Of a stretch of 64,000 nt of DNA, positions 11,799 to 23,255 are shown in pieces. The position numbers and the translations under genes are program-made. Each line of letters starts with the position of its first letter. Position 1 is the stretch's first letter. The notes beneath the pieces were generated by a model. That model was not told where the DNA came from, made no database searches, and saw nothing but the letters and a program-made list of their open reading frames with translations. Origin of the DNA: Rutpela maculata (Eukaryota > Arthropoda > Insecta > Coleoptera > Cerambycidae); NCBI GenBank assembly GCA_936432065.2, contig OW386293.2:32624234-32688233 (forward strand), read 5' to 3'.

Positions 11799-12436
11799 AA
11801 TAATAATAATAATAAAAGATTTTATTGGTCATCCAGGCAAACAATACAAAAATAACGAAAAGGCTATCGACCGAGGTCCTTCAGCCTATTCATTACATCA
11901 TTTAATATTTATTGCAAAAATTAAATATAGTGAAAAGTAAATCAATTTCAGTGTAAAAAAAAAAGAACATTTCATAATACAATAGAAAAAAAAAAGAATA
12001 TTTCATAATACAATTTAAAGTATAAAGTATATGATGATTGAAAGCAAAAATACATATAGGAGAATATCAAAAAGAAAGTATTTAACTAGCTACTTCTAAG
12101 GAAATCAAAATTTCTTGAATAGTTCTCTCGGGAAAACGACACCTTGGCCTCTGAACTGTATGATCTCAGGAGAGGATTTATAATCTCTAAATTTTGAGGA
12201 CTTCGTTCGAATCTCTGGGACATATTTAGTCTCTCCTGCATAGGATTGACTTTCAACTTGGTATACAGATAATTATTGATGGGGTGGATTCCTCGGATGG
12301 CGCATCTTCGTAATTAGTCTCAAAGTGGAGGTTTCAGCAACTCAGATGTTTTTTGTGATTGATTTACGGCAGTTCAGGTATAAAGTATGTCCATAATCTA
12401 AAAGAGGCCGGCAAATGGATTTGTATATTTTGGCTG
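11799..12436 (-). mobile_element. 5'-truncated LINE fragment, same family as the 14.0-18.3 kb LINE
   Basis: The 3' end shows an AAT-repeat tail followed by AAAAGATTTTATTGGTC and ATCGACCGAGGTCCTTCAGCC, matching the 3' end of the longer LINE at 14012. About 640 bp downstream it stops where the long copy continues with reverse-transcriptase C-terminal code (GTATAAAGTATGTCCATA). GCATTT occurs at both edges and may be a short target duplication. No frame remains. Confidence 0.75.
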
Positions 12437-13084
12437 CATTTAATTAAATAATCAGCAACGCCATAATGACTGAAATGTTTTTTCGGGCTTTTTATTATGA
12501 CGTCTTTACACTTTTCAACTTCAGTCACGCAATAAAATCATATAAAACTTTCTGCCACCAGCTCCCTAGCTATAATGTGATACATGAATCACCACAACTT
12601 CTTGATTTTTTTTTTGTCAGTTCTTATTTTAAAAATGCTCATTTATTATTACAAATCTGAAGAACTACGAAAGTTAAAGCCTAAAGCACCAACTTACCAC
12701 TTCGTGATGTTTCACACGTCAAACGCTCACTTCTCGCCTGACTGACACTGACCGCCCTGCACACTTGTATGGAAAAAGACAAGCTGAGACTCAGGCTGTG
12801 CGCACTCCCATTGTTTTTCAATACGCTGTTTAGTTTTCCATTACGCCGCTCGTGTGCTACTTGCATTCTTGAATCATACGAGGGCTGCGCAAATCTGCAT
12901 CTTGCCCGACTTTACTCCTGTCAGTGGTCACACCATTATTGTTTACATATCTGTGCTTTGTGTTCTGGACATTAAGCTAATAATTATTAAATCGATAATG
13001 CAGCAGTCCATTTGCTTATTTGTAAATAACGTCAATTTCCAATGAAATTGGCTAGAAACGACGCTGTTCTGTTGAATATTAAAA
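12437..13084. other. Interior of the hAT element, no gene recognised
   Basis: Several frames of 60-68 codons cross this stretch, but none has a recognisable motif or a matching neighbour. It is read as non-coding hAT interior. Confidence 0.5.
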
Positions 13085-13218
13085 ACTGTAACTGCAAAGG
13101 GTTTTAAGTGTTGTGACTTCTAGAAATGCTAACAAGGACATAAACATGCATTGGTATTATTGATTTGCAAAGAACGTGAGTCCCAAGAAATTGACTAAAA
13201 ATGAAATACTGATGGGTT
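13085..13218. repeat. Short tandem units flanking the mariner insertion (left part)
   Basis: GTGTTGTGACTTCTAGAAATGCTAACAAGGAC and GATGGGTTG occur here. Beyond the mariner, at 18465-18600, two more units read GTGTTGTGTTGCTACTTCTAAAA...AAGGACGTGAAAA...GATGGGTT. The mariner therefore landed in a small tandem array of roughly 80-110-bp units within the hAT element. Confidence 0.6.
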
Positions 13219-14221
13219 GTACACTTCTGTGCAATGAAATCCCGTACACCCATTTTTCGCTTGATTAAATCATTCTTTATTTATTTGTCAGCTTCGGTGT
13301 CATATTTTCGCAATGCCAAAATTAACTGAACATGAAAAAATTTTATTTCTCTCTAAAATTGAAGAGAGATGCTAACCATTATCCATTGAATAAAAGTACC
13401 GTGTGAAGAAAATAAGTGGGAGAAGGAAGGTAGTGTAAAGAGAAGAAAATATGGTTCAAGCTGATCGAGAAGTTCAAATCTTGTTCAAGATGAAGCACTC
13501 CTTGGCTATTTGAAGGAAAATCCGACATCCGTTTAAAACAGTAGGAGACGCTGTGTTCATGACAAATTTTCCGGCATCGAGTTCAACAGCTAGCCGAAGG
13601 ATAGGAAAATTGGAAATAAAAAACTGTACAAGTGCCAAGAAGACCATATTAACAGAGGCAAGCCCGCATTATGTTTTGTTTAAATTATGTCTATCGCCCC
13701 CCCGATGGAGTTTTGGAACAATGTTGTGTTTACCGATGAAAAAGTTTTTCAGTCATGTAATGACGGACATATGCACAAAATATTAGGTAGCATTATTTAC
13801 ACAATAAATACAATCGCAGTTATGTGCAGTCGTATCTGTGAATTTTTCAACGTCAATTTTTGCATTTGTTATAAATCAAAATCATTCCCATCGAATGGTG
13901 TAAAAAAGTAAAAAAAAAACAAAAATACGTATGTTTTTCTTCTGGATTAACATTATTCAAATACATTACTTATGACGTTTCACAATCAATGTCAGTTTTT
14001 TATAACCTATAAATAATAATAATAATAAAAGCTTTTTATTGATATATATACATAACACATACATACATATCAAAAGGCCATCGACCGAGGTCCTTCAGCC
14101 TGTCTTTTTTATAACAAATAAGTCATTTACAAAGTTGTTGTACTAATTGTAAATACATACTGTAGAGTAAAAAAAAAAATGTTCATATTGGATACTTAAA
14201 TTTAAACAGTATTAAGGATTT

Positions 14222-16926
14222 TCAGATAATGAAATTAATATTTCTTGAATTGTTTTTTTCAGGCAACTTGAACTTGGAGGGTTGATGTCTTAGTCTGGTA
14301 ATAAACATATGTTGCATTATTTCCATATTATGATGACGATTGGCAAACTTTAAGGATAGCTCTTTTAATCTTTCGAGAATAGGCTGAATATTTGTTTTGC
14401 TGTAAAGCAATTCATTTGAAGGATTATGAAGTGGATTTGTGGGGTGACGAATTTTCGTTATAATTCTCAGGGCTGTAGTTTCTGCCGTTTTTATATTATT
14501 AAGAGTTGGAAGTCGACAATTGAGGTATAAAACATGTCCATATTCAAGTATCGGACGACATATGGATGCATAAATTTTTGTAGCAGTTCGGGTACTTATA
14601 CCTTTGTTTTTGTAGGTTAAAGCTCTGAAGTGTTTGGCTCTTGTTACTGTACGTTTTTTTATTAATTTGGTGTGGTGTTTTAAATTCAATTTGTGATCCA
14701 GCAGAATTCCAAGGTATTTAGCAGTTAGGGAAGGCCTTATTTGATGATTCCTGATTGATATCGAAGGGGAAGTGTGTGGCGGGACGTGATTAAATATTAG
14801 GAGCTGTGTTTTCAAGGGGTTGGGATGTATTCTCCAGTTGTTAAACCATGTTTCTGTTTCGGTCATTAATGTTTGAAGGTGTTCTATAGTTTTATTTAAA
14901 GATTTTCCATGTGCAATCAATACTGTATCATCTGCGTATTGTAGAATATAGGAATTAGTGTCATTTCGATTTTGTTGGTGAAGGATATCAGAGCAGTATA
15001 TATTATAAAGAAGTGGTGAAAGTGGTGAGCCTTGTGGAATTCCTTGTTCAGGGGTGAATTTTTCAGACACATTGTTGTTTACTTTTATGTGAAGCTCTCT
15101 GTTTTCAAGAAAATTCTTTACTATATGAATTAAGTAATCTGGTATATGTAAATGTTTTAATTTATATAAAAGACCGATGTGCCACACACTGTCAAACGCC
15201 TTTTTTATGTCAAGAAAAATTGCTGCTGATTTTAAGTTTTTGTGTTTTGCAGTTTGCACATTTGATGTTAGTACTGACAAAGGATGAATTGTTCCACATT
15301 TTTCCTTAAATCCAAATTGAAATTTTGGTATATTGTCCTGCACTAATTCCTGAATTTTAGCCCTTATTATTTTTTCAAAAAGTTTTCCAAGCACTGGCAA
15401 AAGTGTTATAGGTCGATAATTATTTGCAATTGTGTTGTCGGAATTTGGTTTAGGAATTGTTATTATTTGTCCCTTTTTCCAGTCGCCCGGAAAATAACAG
15501 TGGTTTATGCAATATTCAAAAATAGTTATAATATATCTATGTATTTCATAATCGAGTTTTTTCACTATTGTCCAAGGAACTTTGTCGTATCCTGGCGAAG
15601 TATTCTTTTGCGCGGCTAATATCTGAAAATATTCTTCTTCATTTAATTGATGGTTGCTAGGTGCCAAATTTTGATTGAAATATTGGTCATACCATTCGTT
15701 TACTTCTTCATACAGTTGTTGGTTAAAATTAGGGGAGTCTTCCTGTTTATAGGTTTTTCAAAATGTGTAGCAAATAGGTTGGCTTTATCTGCATCAGAAT
15801 TATGTTGTTTACCATTTTCTATCAAAGGTGGAATAGAATGTTCGATTTTATATTTGGATAGTTTATTGATTTGCTGATAATAATTTCTTCCCTGAAGTTC
15901 ATTAATTTTTTGACATGATTCCAACCATTTGTGTGTTCTGTAATGCTCTATCATTTCGTGAATATTTTTATTAAATTCATTTATTTTTCTTTTAAATTCT
16001 GTGTTGTTGTTTTTATACTCTCGATACATCTTGCGTTTTATTTTAATAAGTTTTATAATAAATGGTGGTAATTCATGTGTATGATACTGGGTGTTCATTT
16101 TAGGTGTGTTTGATAAAATGGATTCTTGAAGTTTAATATTGAAATTTGAAATACCTTCAGGAGATATGGGTTTGTTTTCATTATGGTTTATATATGTTTT
16201 AATTTCTTTGTTCACTTTTTCGATATTGCACTGTGAGAATTTGTATTTAATTGTAGTTTCTTCTGGATTAATGACTCTGTTCAAATCAAATGGAATTTTT
16301 ATTGAGAGATGGTCTGATCCTATGTCTGGTATTAATTCTATATCATCAATGTTGTTAGAGATGTTCCTAGTGTGCAACACTAAGTCTGGTGTTGAGTCTG
16401 GATTGTTCGGCATGATGAAGGTGGGTGTCTGTATTTTTGCAAAGTTGCTATTTTTTAAAAAGTTATTTAATTGCCTCCTTTTTGCTGCGTTAACATTAAA
16501 ATCTCCAATAATAATCCCATACTTGTACTGAATGGCTTTAGTGAAAATCGTTTCTTCGATACCAGATGTTGGGTGGACGTATACGAGAAATATATGTAAA
16601 TTATCATCTAGAAAAGGGATGGAAAAATGCACTGTTTCATTAAGAGGATTATTTATTCGTGGAGAATTTTCTCTTCTCATTTTAAGGTTAGGGTGTATTT
16701 GAGCAAGACTGCCTCCTCTAACATTATTTTGAAGTATGTTTCCATTTTGTTGCAGGATGTGCCAGTTTCGGTATTTAGTATTTGAATCAGATTTGGTTTT
16801 AGACTCAACAAATAGTGCACAGTTTATATCATAGGATTCTACTACATGGTTAATTATGTATTTTTTAGGAATATAACTGTTTACATTTGTGTAAAGTATA
16901 TTAAGTTTCGACGAGAACTTGCACAT
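14222..16926 (-). pseudogene. LINE ORF2: APE endonuclease and reverse transcriptase
   Basis: Frame 16926-15700 starts with ILYTNVNSYIPKK (the usual APE opening). It continues with IIIGDFNVNAAKRR and the catalytic SDHLSIKI. After one frameshift between 15700 and 15667, the frame 15667-14222 encodes the reverse transcriptase: TIPKPNSDNTIANNYRPI, FLDIKKAFDSVWH, GIPQGSPLSPLLYNIYCSD and the catalytic LQYADDTVLIAHG. A thumb and a Cys-containing tail end near 14222. About 900 residues in total is normal for a Jockey-like ORF2. Apart from the frameshift, all catalytic motifs are present. Confidence 0.9.
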
Positions 16927-18251
16927 TATTTTCTCCGTGTGTAGATTCTGTAGATGAAGGTGGATCAGGAAAGTTCATATAGAACATTAAAATATAAATT
17001 CTATTTCCAGAAATAAATGAAACTGTAGTGTCAATGTTATAGTCGGCAATAAATCGTTTCCTTAATTTGAGTAAAAATTCATCTCTGTTTGTATTCTTTG
17101 GCTTATTTAATATATGTATGTAAGTATTTATGATTAAATCATGTACAGTGAGAGGTGCATGTATTTTAGAGGTCTTCTTCGTTGAATCTGTAATTTCACT
17201 GGATTTTTTATTTAATAATTTTACTGGTATATGTGGTATGCCTTCTATGGGTTTGGTAGGTCGTTTACACTTACACTTACATTTACATTTAAATGACCAT
17301 GCTTGATGATCCTCTGCTCCACAAGCCGTACATTTGAGAGGTAGATTGGTTTTACATTTATTGGTGTTATGATTTTGACCACATTTACTGCATTTTGGGG
17401 GTGCATTACAGTTCTCAGATGTGTGTGTGAATTCAAGGCACTTATTACATGGTAATGGTGCTGGTGGTGGAGGAGCGCTTGGATATACAAGATAGTGCCT
17501 ACATTTGTAGAATAGCCCTTCGTTTAACAGTTTTTCGTAAGATGAAACACATGAAGTTATAATTCTTATATAATGGCATGGTTTGTTTGTGGATTTTGAA
17601 ATAATTCTTTTGCAGTATCTGTGTTCTATGTATAGTTTTTTAAGATTTTCACTAATCTGATCATCGTTTATGTCGAGCTCTACTGCGGCAATAACACAAG
17701 AGAAAGATTGCTGGCTTGTTGTTGGTTTTGACGAGGATTTTGACAGTGTTAGTTTCAGAAAAATTTGAAATTTTCTCTCGAGATTTAAGTTTTTGTAGGG
17801 TATTAATTAAAATGATTTTAGTGGTGTTAGACTTCAATAAAAATCCTTTAGTTGTTTTTAATATTATGTCATGGTTGTTGGGTCTTTCATGTTCCCATAT
17901 CTCTGCCATTTCTAGCCTCTTTGTTGTGGTGGTTGTATTAATGTAGAATAAATGATTATACTGTTTTTGTTTTATCTCATTCATTTTAGCTGAGTAATTT
18001 TTTGTTGTGGAATTTTTGTTTGTGTTTTGTCTTGTGCTTATCTGGCTTGTTTTTGTGTTAGAATCTTTTTGTGGAGTTCCTATGATGATAGTATTTATCT
18101 CTTCACTTAAAATAGTTTTTGTCCTCTTTCTTAAAATTGGAGGGGAGTCTAGAGGCCTTTTGTTTTTATCTTTTTTCTTCTTCACAGTTTTCCAAGTGTC
18201 CTTTTCACTTTCACTAATTTCCATTTCGCTTCCACTACTTTCATCACTCAT
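16901..18251 (-). pseudogene. LINE ORF1: Gag-like nucleic-acid chaperone with CCHC knuckles
   Basis: It starts MSDESSGSEMEISESEKDTW at 18251, followed by a basic, Asn/Thr-rich region. Near 17730-17745 a single-base shift is needed to pass into the open frame that runs to 16903. That second stretch has no ATG of its own. It encodes a PRE/C2HC-like region, then CNKCLEFTHTSENC, CSKCGQNHNTNKC and CTACGAEDHQAWSFKC, three Cys/His knuckle-like motifs, followed by an alternating Cys-Lys run from an ACTTAC microsatellite. ORF1 proteins of this type bind element RNA. The frameshift makes this copy inactive. Confidence 0.82.
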
Positions 18252-18738
18252 TTTAACTAATAAAAATTGAAAATATGTTACTAAATTTATCTGATCAGGA
18301 GAGAATCAACCTTACTGTTTGACTGTCACTGATAGACTGGTATAACCTATATTTATAATAAAAAAATCTAAATTCCAAAAAGACTGATTCACACCGCTTA
18401 ATATTAGTGAAAACTGGATTGCTTGATGTCTCAAGTGAACGGGATTTCATTGCACAGAAGTGTACGTGTTGTGTTGCTACTTCTAAAAATTCTATCAAGG
18501 ACGTGAAAACGATTGATTTGTAAAGAATTTTAAAGACTGATGGGTTCTACGTGTTGTGTTTTTACTTCTAAAAATTTTAATAAGGACGTGAAAATGTATA
18601 TCATTTAATTGTATTAGTTACTTTAACACTTTACTTATTTCAACGCATCTTAATACTTTCGTAATAATTTTATTTACATTAGTTACTTTTTAAATGTTAA
18701 TCCATTTATTGTAATGATTTTCCGTTAAGTTAATAAAT

Positions 18739-19140
18739 GTGAGGCGGAAAGCAAAAAGAGACCTCTTGTCGGCAATTTCAGGTTTTTAGTTATTGATATT
18801 AAATGAATTAAGCTCTAATTCTGAACAATTTGGTGCAAAAATCGTGTCTCTATGATTTTTTTTGTTAAGTTACTAGTGCGTTTATGAAAAGGGACCTCTT
18901 GTCGATCCCATGTTATTTCTCCATATTTCTCCATAAGCGACAAGAGGTACCTTTCCAGGGCTGAACATTGACTACTTTATCGATTATTTTAAGTGTTTCA
19001 TCCAATTAGATCGGTTTTGTAATCGATTACAACTTGGGACAAAATCCGAAAATCGATAATTTTGACCCAAACCACTAATTTCAACTGTACTGAAAAATTG
19101 ACATCGCCGACAAGAGGTCCCTTTCTGCTTTCCGCCTCAC
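18739..19140. mobile_element. MITE with about 35-bp terminal inverted repeats
   Basis: GTGAGGCGGAAAGCAAAAAG at 18739 is mirrored by CTGCTTTCCGCCTCAC ending at 19140. The match continues inward through GACCTCTTGTCGGC/GCCGACAAGAGGTC with small differences. AAAT flanks both sides and could be a 4-bp target duplication. The interior repeats CTCTTGTCG-type motifs. No coding capacity. Confidence 0.8.
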
Positions 19141-19190
19141 AAATGATCAATTTCTAGTTTCGAAATGACTTATTTAATTTTAAATCCACC

Positions 19191-19312
19191 AGACTATAAA
19201 AGTTATTTGACAAAGATCTTTTATAAAAGATATTTTATGAGTAATTTGATAGATATTTTATCTCATAAAATATCTTTTATAAAAGATCTTTGTCAAAGAA
19301 CTTTTATAGTCT
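19191..19312. repeat. 122-bp near-perfect palindrome
   Basis: AGACTATAAAAGTTATTTGA (start 19191) and the following bases to 19241 pair with 19262-19312 across a 20-bp loop, with only one or two mismatches in 51 bp. A stem this close to perfect is either young or maintained. It may be a tiny hairpin MITE or the source of a structured RNA. No target duplication was identified. Confidence 0.85.
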
Positions 19313-19737
19313 AATGATGGCCTAAGCAATTTGTTTGAAAATCGTTTAAAATTCCCGCCTGTATCAAAAAGGCGGGAATACAGCGCTGCCTGATGCGACG
19401 TAATGTTTACAGTTTGAAAAAATACTGAGAGTTGCCTATGTATATATAATATATGTCTTTAATCTATGCTGAGACTTACCTGTGTTGCACGTCGGTACTC
19501 GTACTAGTTATCAGTTGTGGCCGCCAAAAGTACTCGAGTACCTAATAATGTAAAGTACTTGAAAATTTCGACTACAGAGTGCCATCCAAATAAAAGTACT
19601 CGCGAGTACTTGTTACTGAGAACTTTGGGTACTCAGTACAGTTTACAATTTACTCGAGTACTGCCCAGCTCTGCTCAGAAACTATGGCACTTAGGCCAAA
19701 AACCCTAATTACCAAAATGAAAAACTATTAACATGTT

Positions 19738-20100
19738 GAGATAGATAGATAAAACTTTATTTGTTCCTTTGTGTACAAAGACAACAGAAACCCTAGTGGA
19801 TGTAGAACACGTCAAGTAGCTTAGTATAAAATATAAAATAAGAACAGATATATGTATATAAACAAATAGGAGAAAAATACGTCATACAAATACAAGTTAA
19901 AAATACAAATACAGTTAAAAAAAAAAAAATAAATAAATGGAAACAAGGCATAGGCACTATGTGAAAGTAATACATTCTAACAAATTCTTTCAGCTAAAAT
20001 TATTTCTAGTGTATAAAGACAATTTATTAATTTATAAGCACAATGATAGGTATATGGAAACAATCATAATCATAACATAACATTTATAAAAAGGAATTGT
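19738..20100 (-). mobile_element. LINE 3'-end fragment
   Basis: A GATA-repeat tail at 19740-19752 is followed by AAAACTTTATTTGTTCC, the usual layout of a reverse-oriented LINE 3' end. Roughly 360 bp of AT-rich 3' UTR-like sequence follows, with no reverse-transcriptase code. The 5' limit is approximate. Confidence 0.55.
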
Positions 20101-20135
20101 CACAGATATATTTGTGTATGGTATTCGACTGCCAT

Positions 20136-20311
20136 CTCGGTCTATATGACCGAGGTTTTTATTGTCAATGAGGCCAACTCGGTCCATAAGACCGAGTGTT
20201 TATATTTGCCCTGTGGGCTGACTTGGTGTATAAGACCGAGTCATGTTTTTGGCATCTCTGGATCTTCTGGATCTTTTCGGGGTCTCGGAATCTCCCAGCG
20301 ACTCGGTCCAT
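20136..20311. repeat. Array of CTCGGT...ACCGAG hairpins
   Basis: Three short palindromes occur in a row: CTCGGTCTATATGACCGAG (20136-20154), ACTCGGTCCATAAGACCGAGT (20177-20197) and ACTTGGTGTATAAGACCGAG (from 20221). A fourth, ACTCGGTCCAT (20301-20311), is cut by the LINE that follows; its other half ATAGACCGAG reappears just past the LINE near 23256. Spacing is about 41-80 bp. Function unknown. Confidence 0.75.
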
Positions 20312-20312
20312 C

Positions 20313-20345
<33 letters not shown>

Positions 20346-23255
20346 GACTTTATTTTCATAAGACTTGTAGATACAAGTGTAGAATATTGTCACAAAATTG
20401 TTAATAAAAATACAAGCCAAAAATAGAAAAATTTCAGGTTTAACAGTAGTTAAAAAGGAAAAAATAATAAAATAGTGTAAAACATCAAAAATACAATTCA
20501 ATACAAAAATACAAACGTACAATCAATCATAAGACAAAATTGTCACAATTTAAAAATTCACCAATAGAGTAAAAACTATATTTTTGCAGCATATTACGAA
20601 CACTCGATTTAAATAAATTAAAAGTAGGTAAGGACTTCAAAGAGGTTGGTAATTTATTAAATATATTAACGGCCATGATCAACGGCCCATTTGCTGATCT
20701 AGACAAACTATGTCTCGGTATTTCTATATTAAGTGTAGGTCTAAAATTGTAGGGCGAATTTAGGTCTCTGGTAAGTGTAAACTGATCAGGATGTGACTTA
20801 ACATAGCAAACGCAATTTAGGATGTATATATTCGTTATAGTTAGGAGGTTTAATTGCTTAAATAGGTCTCTGCAGGAGTATCTAAAGCTTTTGAATGTCA
20901 TTGTTCTTAAGATTCTTTTTTGCAGGATTAAAACTTCATTAACTCTTGTACAATTTCCCCAACATAAGATACCGTAGTTCAATGTGGAGTAGACATAAGC
21001 ATAATAATATGTTATTAAAACGTCAGTTGAAACATAATTTCTGAGCTGCCATAAGACAAAGCAAGAAGTTGATAATTTCTTCAGTATGACATCAATCTGG
21101 TTAGTCTACGATAAATGCGAGTCTATACATAAGCCAAGAAATTTAACTTGTGAGCTCTGTTGAATACTCTTACTGTTTATTTTTACTAATATACTTTCAT
21201 ACAATTTTCTTGGAGTGAACAGTATGAGATCAGTTTTGAGATCATTAAGGATAAACCCTGTATACCGACAGTAATTTATCATAATATGAATAACATCGTT
21301 TGCAGTGTTACTCAGATCATTAAAATTGTCCGAACTCACAGCTATTAACGCATCATCTGCAAAGAGAGATACAAAACCACCTGGGAAATAAGAGAAGATA
21401 TCATTAATGAAGGTAATAAATAAGAGGGGGTCCAATACGCTCCCCTGGGGTACCCCTACTTGGATTGTTTTGGGCAGTGACTTGTAAGTGACATTATTAG
21501 TTCTCAAAATAACTTCTTGGCTCCGACCCTGTAAATAAGAGGATAGCCAAAGTAGGGCTGGTCCACGTATGCCATAATTATAGAGTTTGTTCAATAGTAA
21601 ATCAGTGTTGACCGTGTCAAACGCACGTTTTAGATCAAATAGAATACACGCTATTTTGTTTTTACATTCAAAATTCTGCAGAATATAATTGTAGACTGCC
21701 AAAATCGCGTCCTGAGTCGATAATTTGCTCCTAAAACCGAATTGGTTAATTGACAAGATTTTCTCTGTTTCCAGGAATTTTGAAAGCCTAATATGAAAGG
21801 CATTTTCATATAATTTAGAGAGAGCTGAGAGTAGGGCAATTCCTCTATAGTTCGAGATCTGTGATATATCACCTTTTTTGTAGATTGGGACAATAAGCGT
21901 TTTTTTTAAAAGTGTTGGAAACATACCGTCCTGGAATGAAAAATTAATAAGCGAGGTAATACAATTAGTGATGTGATCAGCGACTTTGATCAGAAGCGAA
22001 CAGGGTATCTCATCATACCCTGCAGAATGCTTGTTGGATATTTTCATTAATATTGAATGAACTTCATGAGCTGTAATAGGAAATAAGAAAAATGTCTTTT
22101 CACGAATTTCAGAGACAGCCTGCCGATTTACAGACAGATCTTTTGTTAAATCGTTTATAGAGTTTATAAAATAATCATTGAAAGCTTGAGTAGCATCATG
22201 ATAATTACTAATATTGCGTCCTGTGTCATCCAGCAGGCATGAAGGTATATTATGTGATTTCCTGTTTTTCACTTGACCATTTATTATTTTCCAGGCTGTG
22301 GTAGATTTGTTACTGGAGTTTAATATTAGTGAATTATAATAGTTTTTTTTAGCCGTTTTTATATGCACTGAGTGGTTTTTCTTTAAAATATTATAACGAA
22401 TAAGGACATTTTCATCCATAGTTTCTTTATATAATTTGAATACATCTCTGACAAGTTTACCCTCATCAATCAGTTGTTGGGTAATCCAAGGTTTACTAGG
22501 GCCAGACTTCTTATGGATACTGACAGGTTCAAGTGGGAAAGCACAATCCATAAGCCTGAGAAATATATAATAGAAATGTTCGAATTTAATGTTACTGTTT
22601 TCATCAGTGTTCAAAAAATCCCACTTTTCAAGAGATAATAAGTGATTAAATTTGGCTATATTATTCAAATTATTAAAGGATCTTCTGAACCTAATCTCAG
22701 GAAGAACCAATAAGATCATAGTTATAAGTAATATGCTGCAAAAAATGGTCAGAGATATCACAGCATACAACAGTAGGATTTAACAATAGTGAATCAATAT
22801 TACAAAATATATTGTCAATAATAGTTTTTGAATTGTTTGTTACACGAGTATGCTCAGTTATGCATACATTGAGCCCGAATGACCTAATTAAGTTAGAAAA
22901 TTCCCTACCATGCCTATCAATACACTTATCATCTAGATTTATATTGAAGTCACCACATATGATGTTTATAGTGTTAGTATTAAAAGATACATGTAAGAGA
23001 TCGCACATACAGTTTAAGAATTTGTTATAATTGGAGTAATTGGGAGCTCTATAGATGCACCCGACTTTTATCTTATTTTTGATGTTTAAGCTGATCTCGA
23101 TTAGAGCATATTTGAAGTAAGATTCTTCTTTTTTTACACTGCACTCTTTTGCGATTGCATCAAGACCGTCCTTGACAAATATTGCTACACCCCCGCCTCC
23201 GCAGGAGTTACGACAGAAAAAGTCTGCTAGAAAGCATACTTCTATCGTTATAAAT
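20312..23255 (-). mobile_element. 5'-truncated LINE in the hairpin array
   Basis: The minus-strand element ends 3' in a long ATA-repeat tail (about 20312-20345). Coding runs from the C-terminus at 20527 up to an endonuclease segment near 23240 (GGVAIFVKDGLDAI), where it is truncated. It sits exactly within the loop side of a CTCGGT/ACCGAG hairpin. It is a different family from the LINE at 14012 (different tail and only distant protein similarity). Confidence 0.85.
20527..23240 (-). pseudogene. LINE ORF2: endonuclease and reverse transcriptase
   Basis: Minus-strand parts in order are: endonuclease fragment with IICGDFNINLDDK and CDISDHFLQH (23008-22697, open upstream to about 23240); a frameshift near 22710; then a 554-codon frame from 22770 to 21106. 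That frame carries KKTLIVPIYKKGD, NYRGIALLSALSKLYE, CILFDLKRAFDTVN, VGVPQGSVLDPLLFITFIND and the catalytic SLFADDALIAVSS. A stop near 21106 (TAG where a Trp is expected before TNQID) separates the C-terminal piece 20982-20527. The RT core is complete, so decay is mild. Confidence 0.9.

Larger units (their letters stand above)
14012..18340 (-). mobile_element. Nearly full-length LINE with ORF1 and ORF2
   Basis: The element lies on the minus strand between exact 11-bp target duplications TATAACCTATA (14001-14011 and 18341-18351). Its 3' tail is an AAT repeat at about 14012-14027. From 5' to 3' it has an approximately 90-bp leader, ORF1 (18251-16901) and ORF2 (16926-14222), with ORF2's ATG overlapping the ORF1 stop by 26 nt. 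A zinc-knuckle ORF1 plus an APE endonuclease and RT without RNase H fits the Jockey-like group. Only about two frameshifts separate it from intact, so it is comparatively young. It interrupts the mariner relic. Confidence 0.9.
13222..18462 (+). mobile_element. Mariner/Tc1-type relic split by a LINE
   Basis: TACACTTCTGTGCAATGAAA begins at 13220, and its exact complement ends at 18464. The perfect 26-bp match includes the TA target dinucleotide at each end. Inside, a decayed + strand transposase is visible around 13313-13790. It includes an N-terminal stretch (PKLTEHEKILFLSKIEE from CCAAAATTAACTGAACATG) and the first catalytic aspartate in NNVVFTDEKVFQ near 13707-13745. The 14012-18340 LINE removed continuity after that point, and the remaining right flank is only about 110 bp. 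Without the LINE the relic is about 0.9 kb, an internally deleted copy. Confidence 0.85.
11537..19673. mobile_element. hAT-type element with GAGTACTT subterminal repeats, host of nested insertions
   Basis: The tips are CAGAGCTGGGCAG at 11537 and CTGCCCAGCTCTG ending at 19673. They are flanked by an exact 8-bp duplication, CTCAGAAA, at 11529-11536 and 19674-19681. Both subterminal regions are dense in AGTACTC/GAGTACTT motifs (about 11555-11705 and 19490-19660), a usual hAT binding-site layout. The span of 8.1 kb is mostly later insertions: a LINE fragment, a mariner relic containing a LINE, and a MITE. Removing these leaves under 2 kb, with no hAT transposase seen, so it is non-autonomous. Confidence 0.9.
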
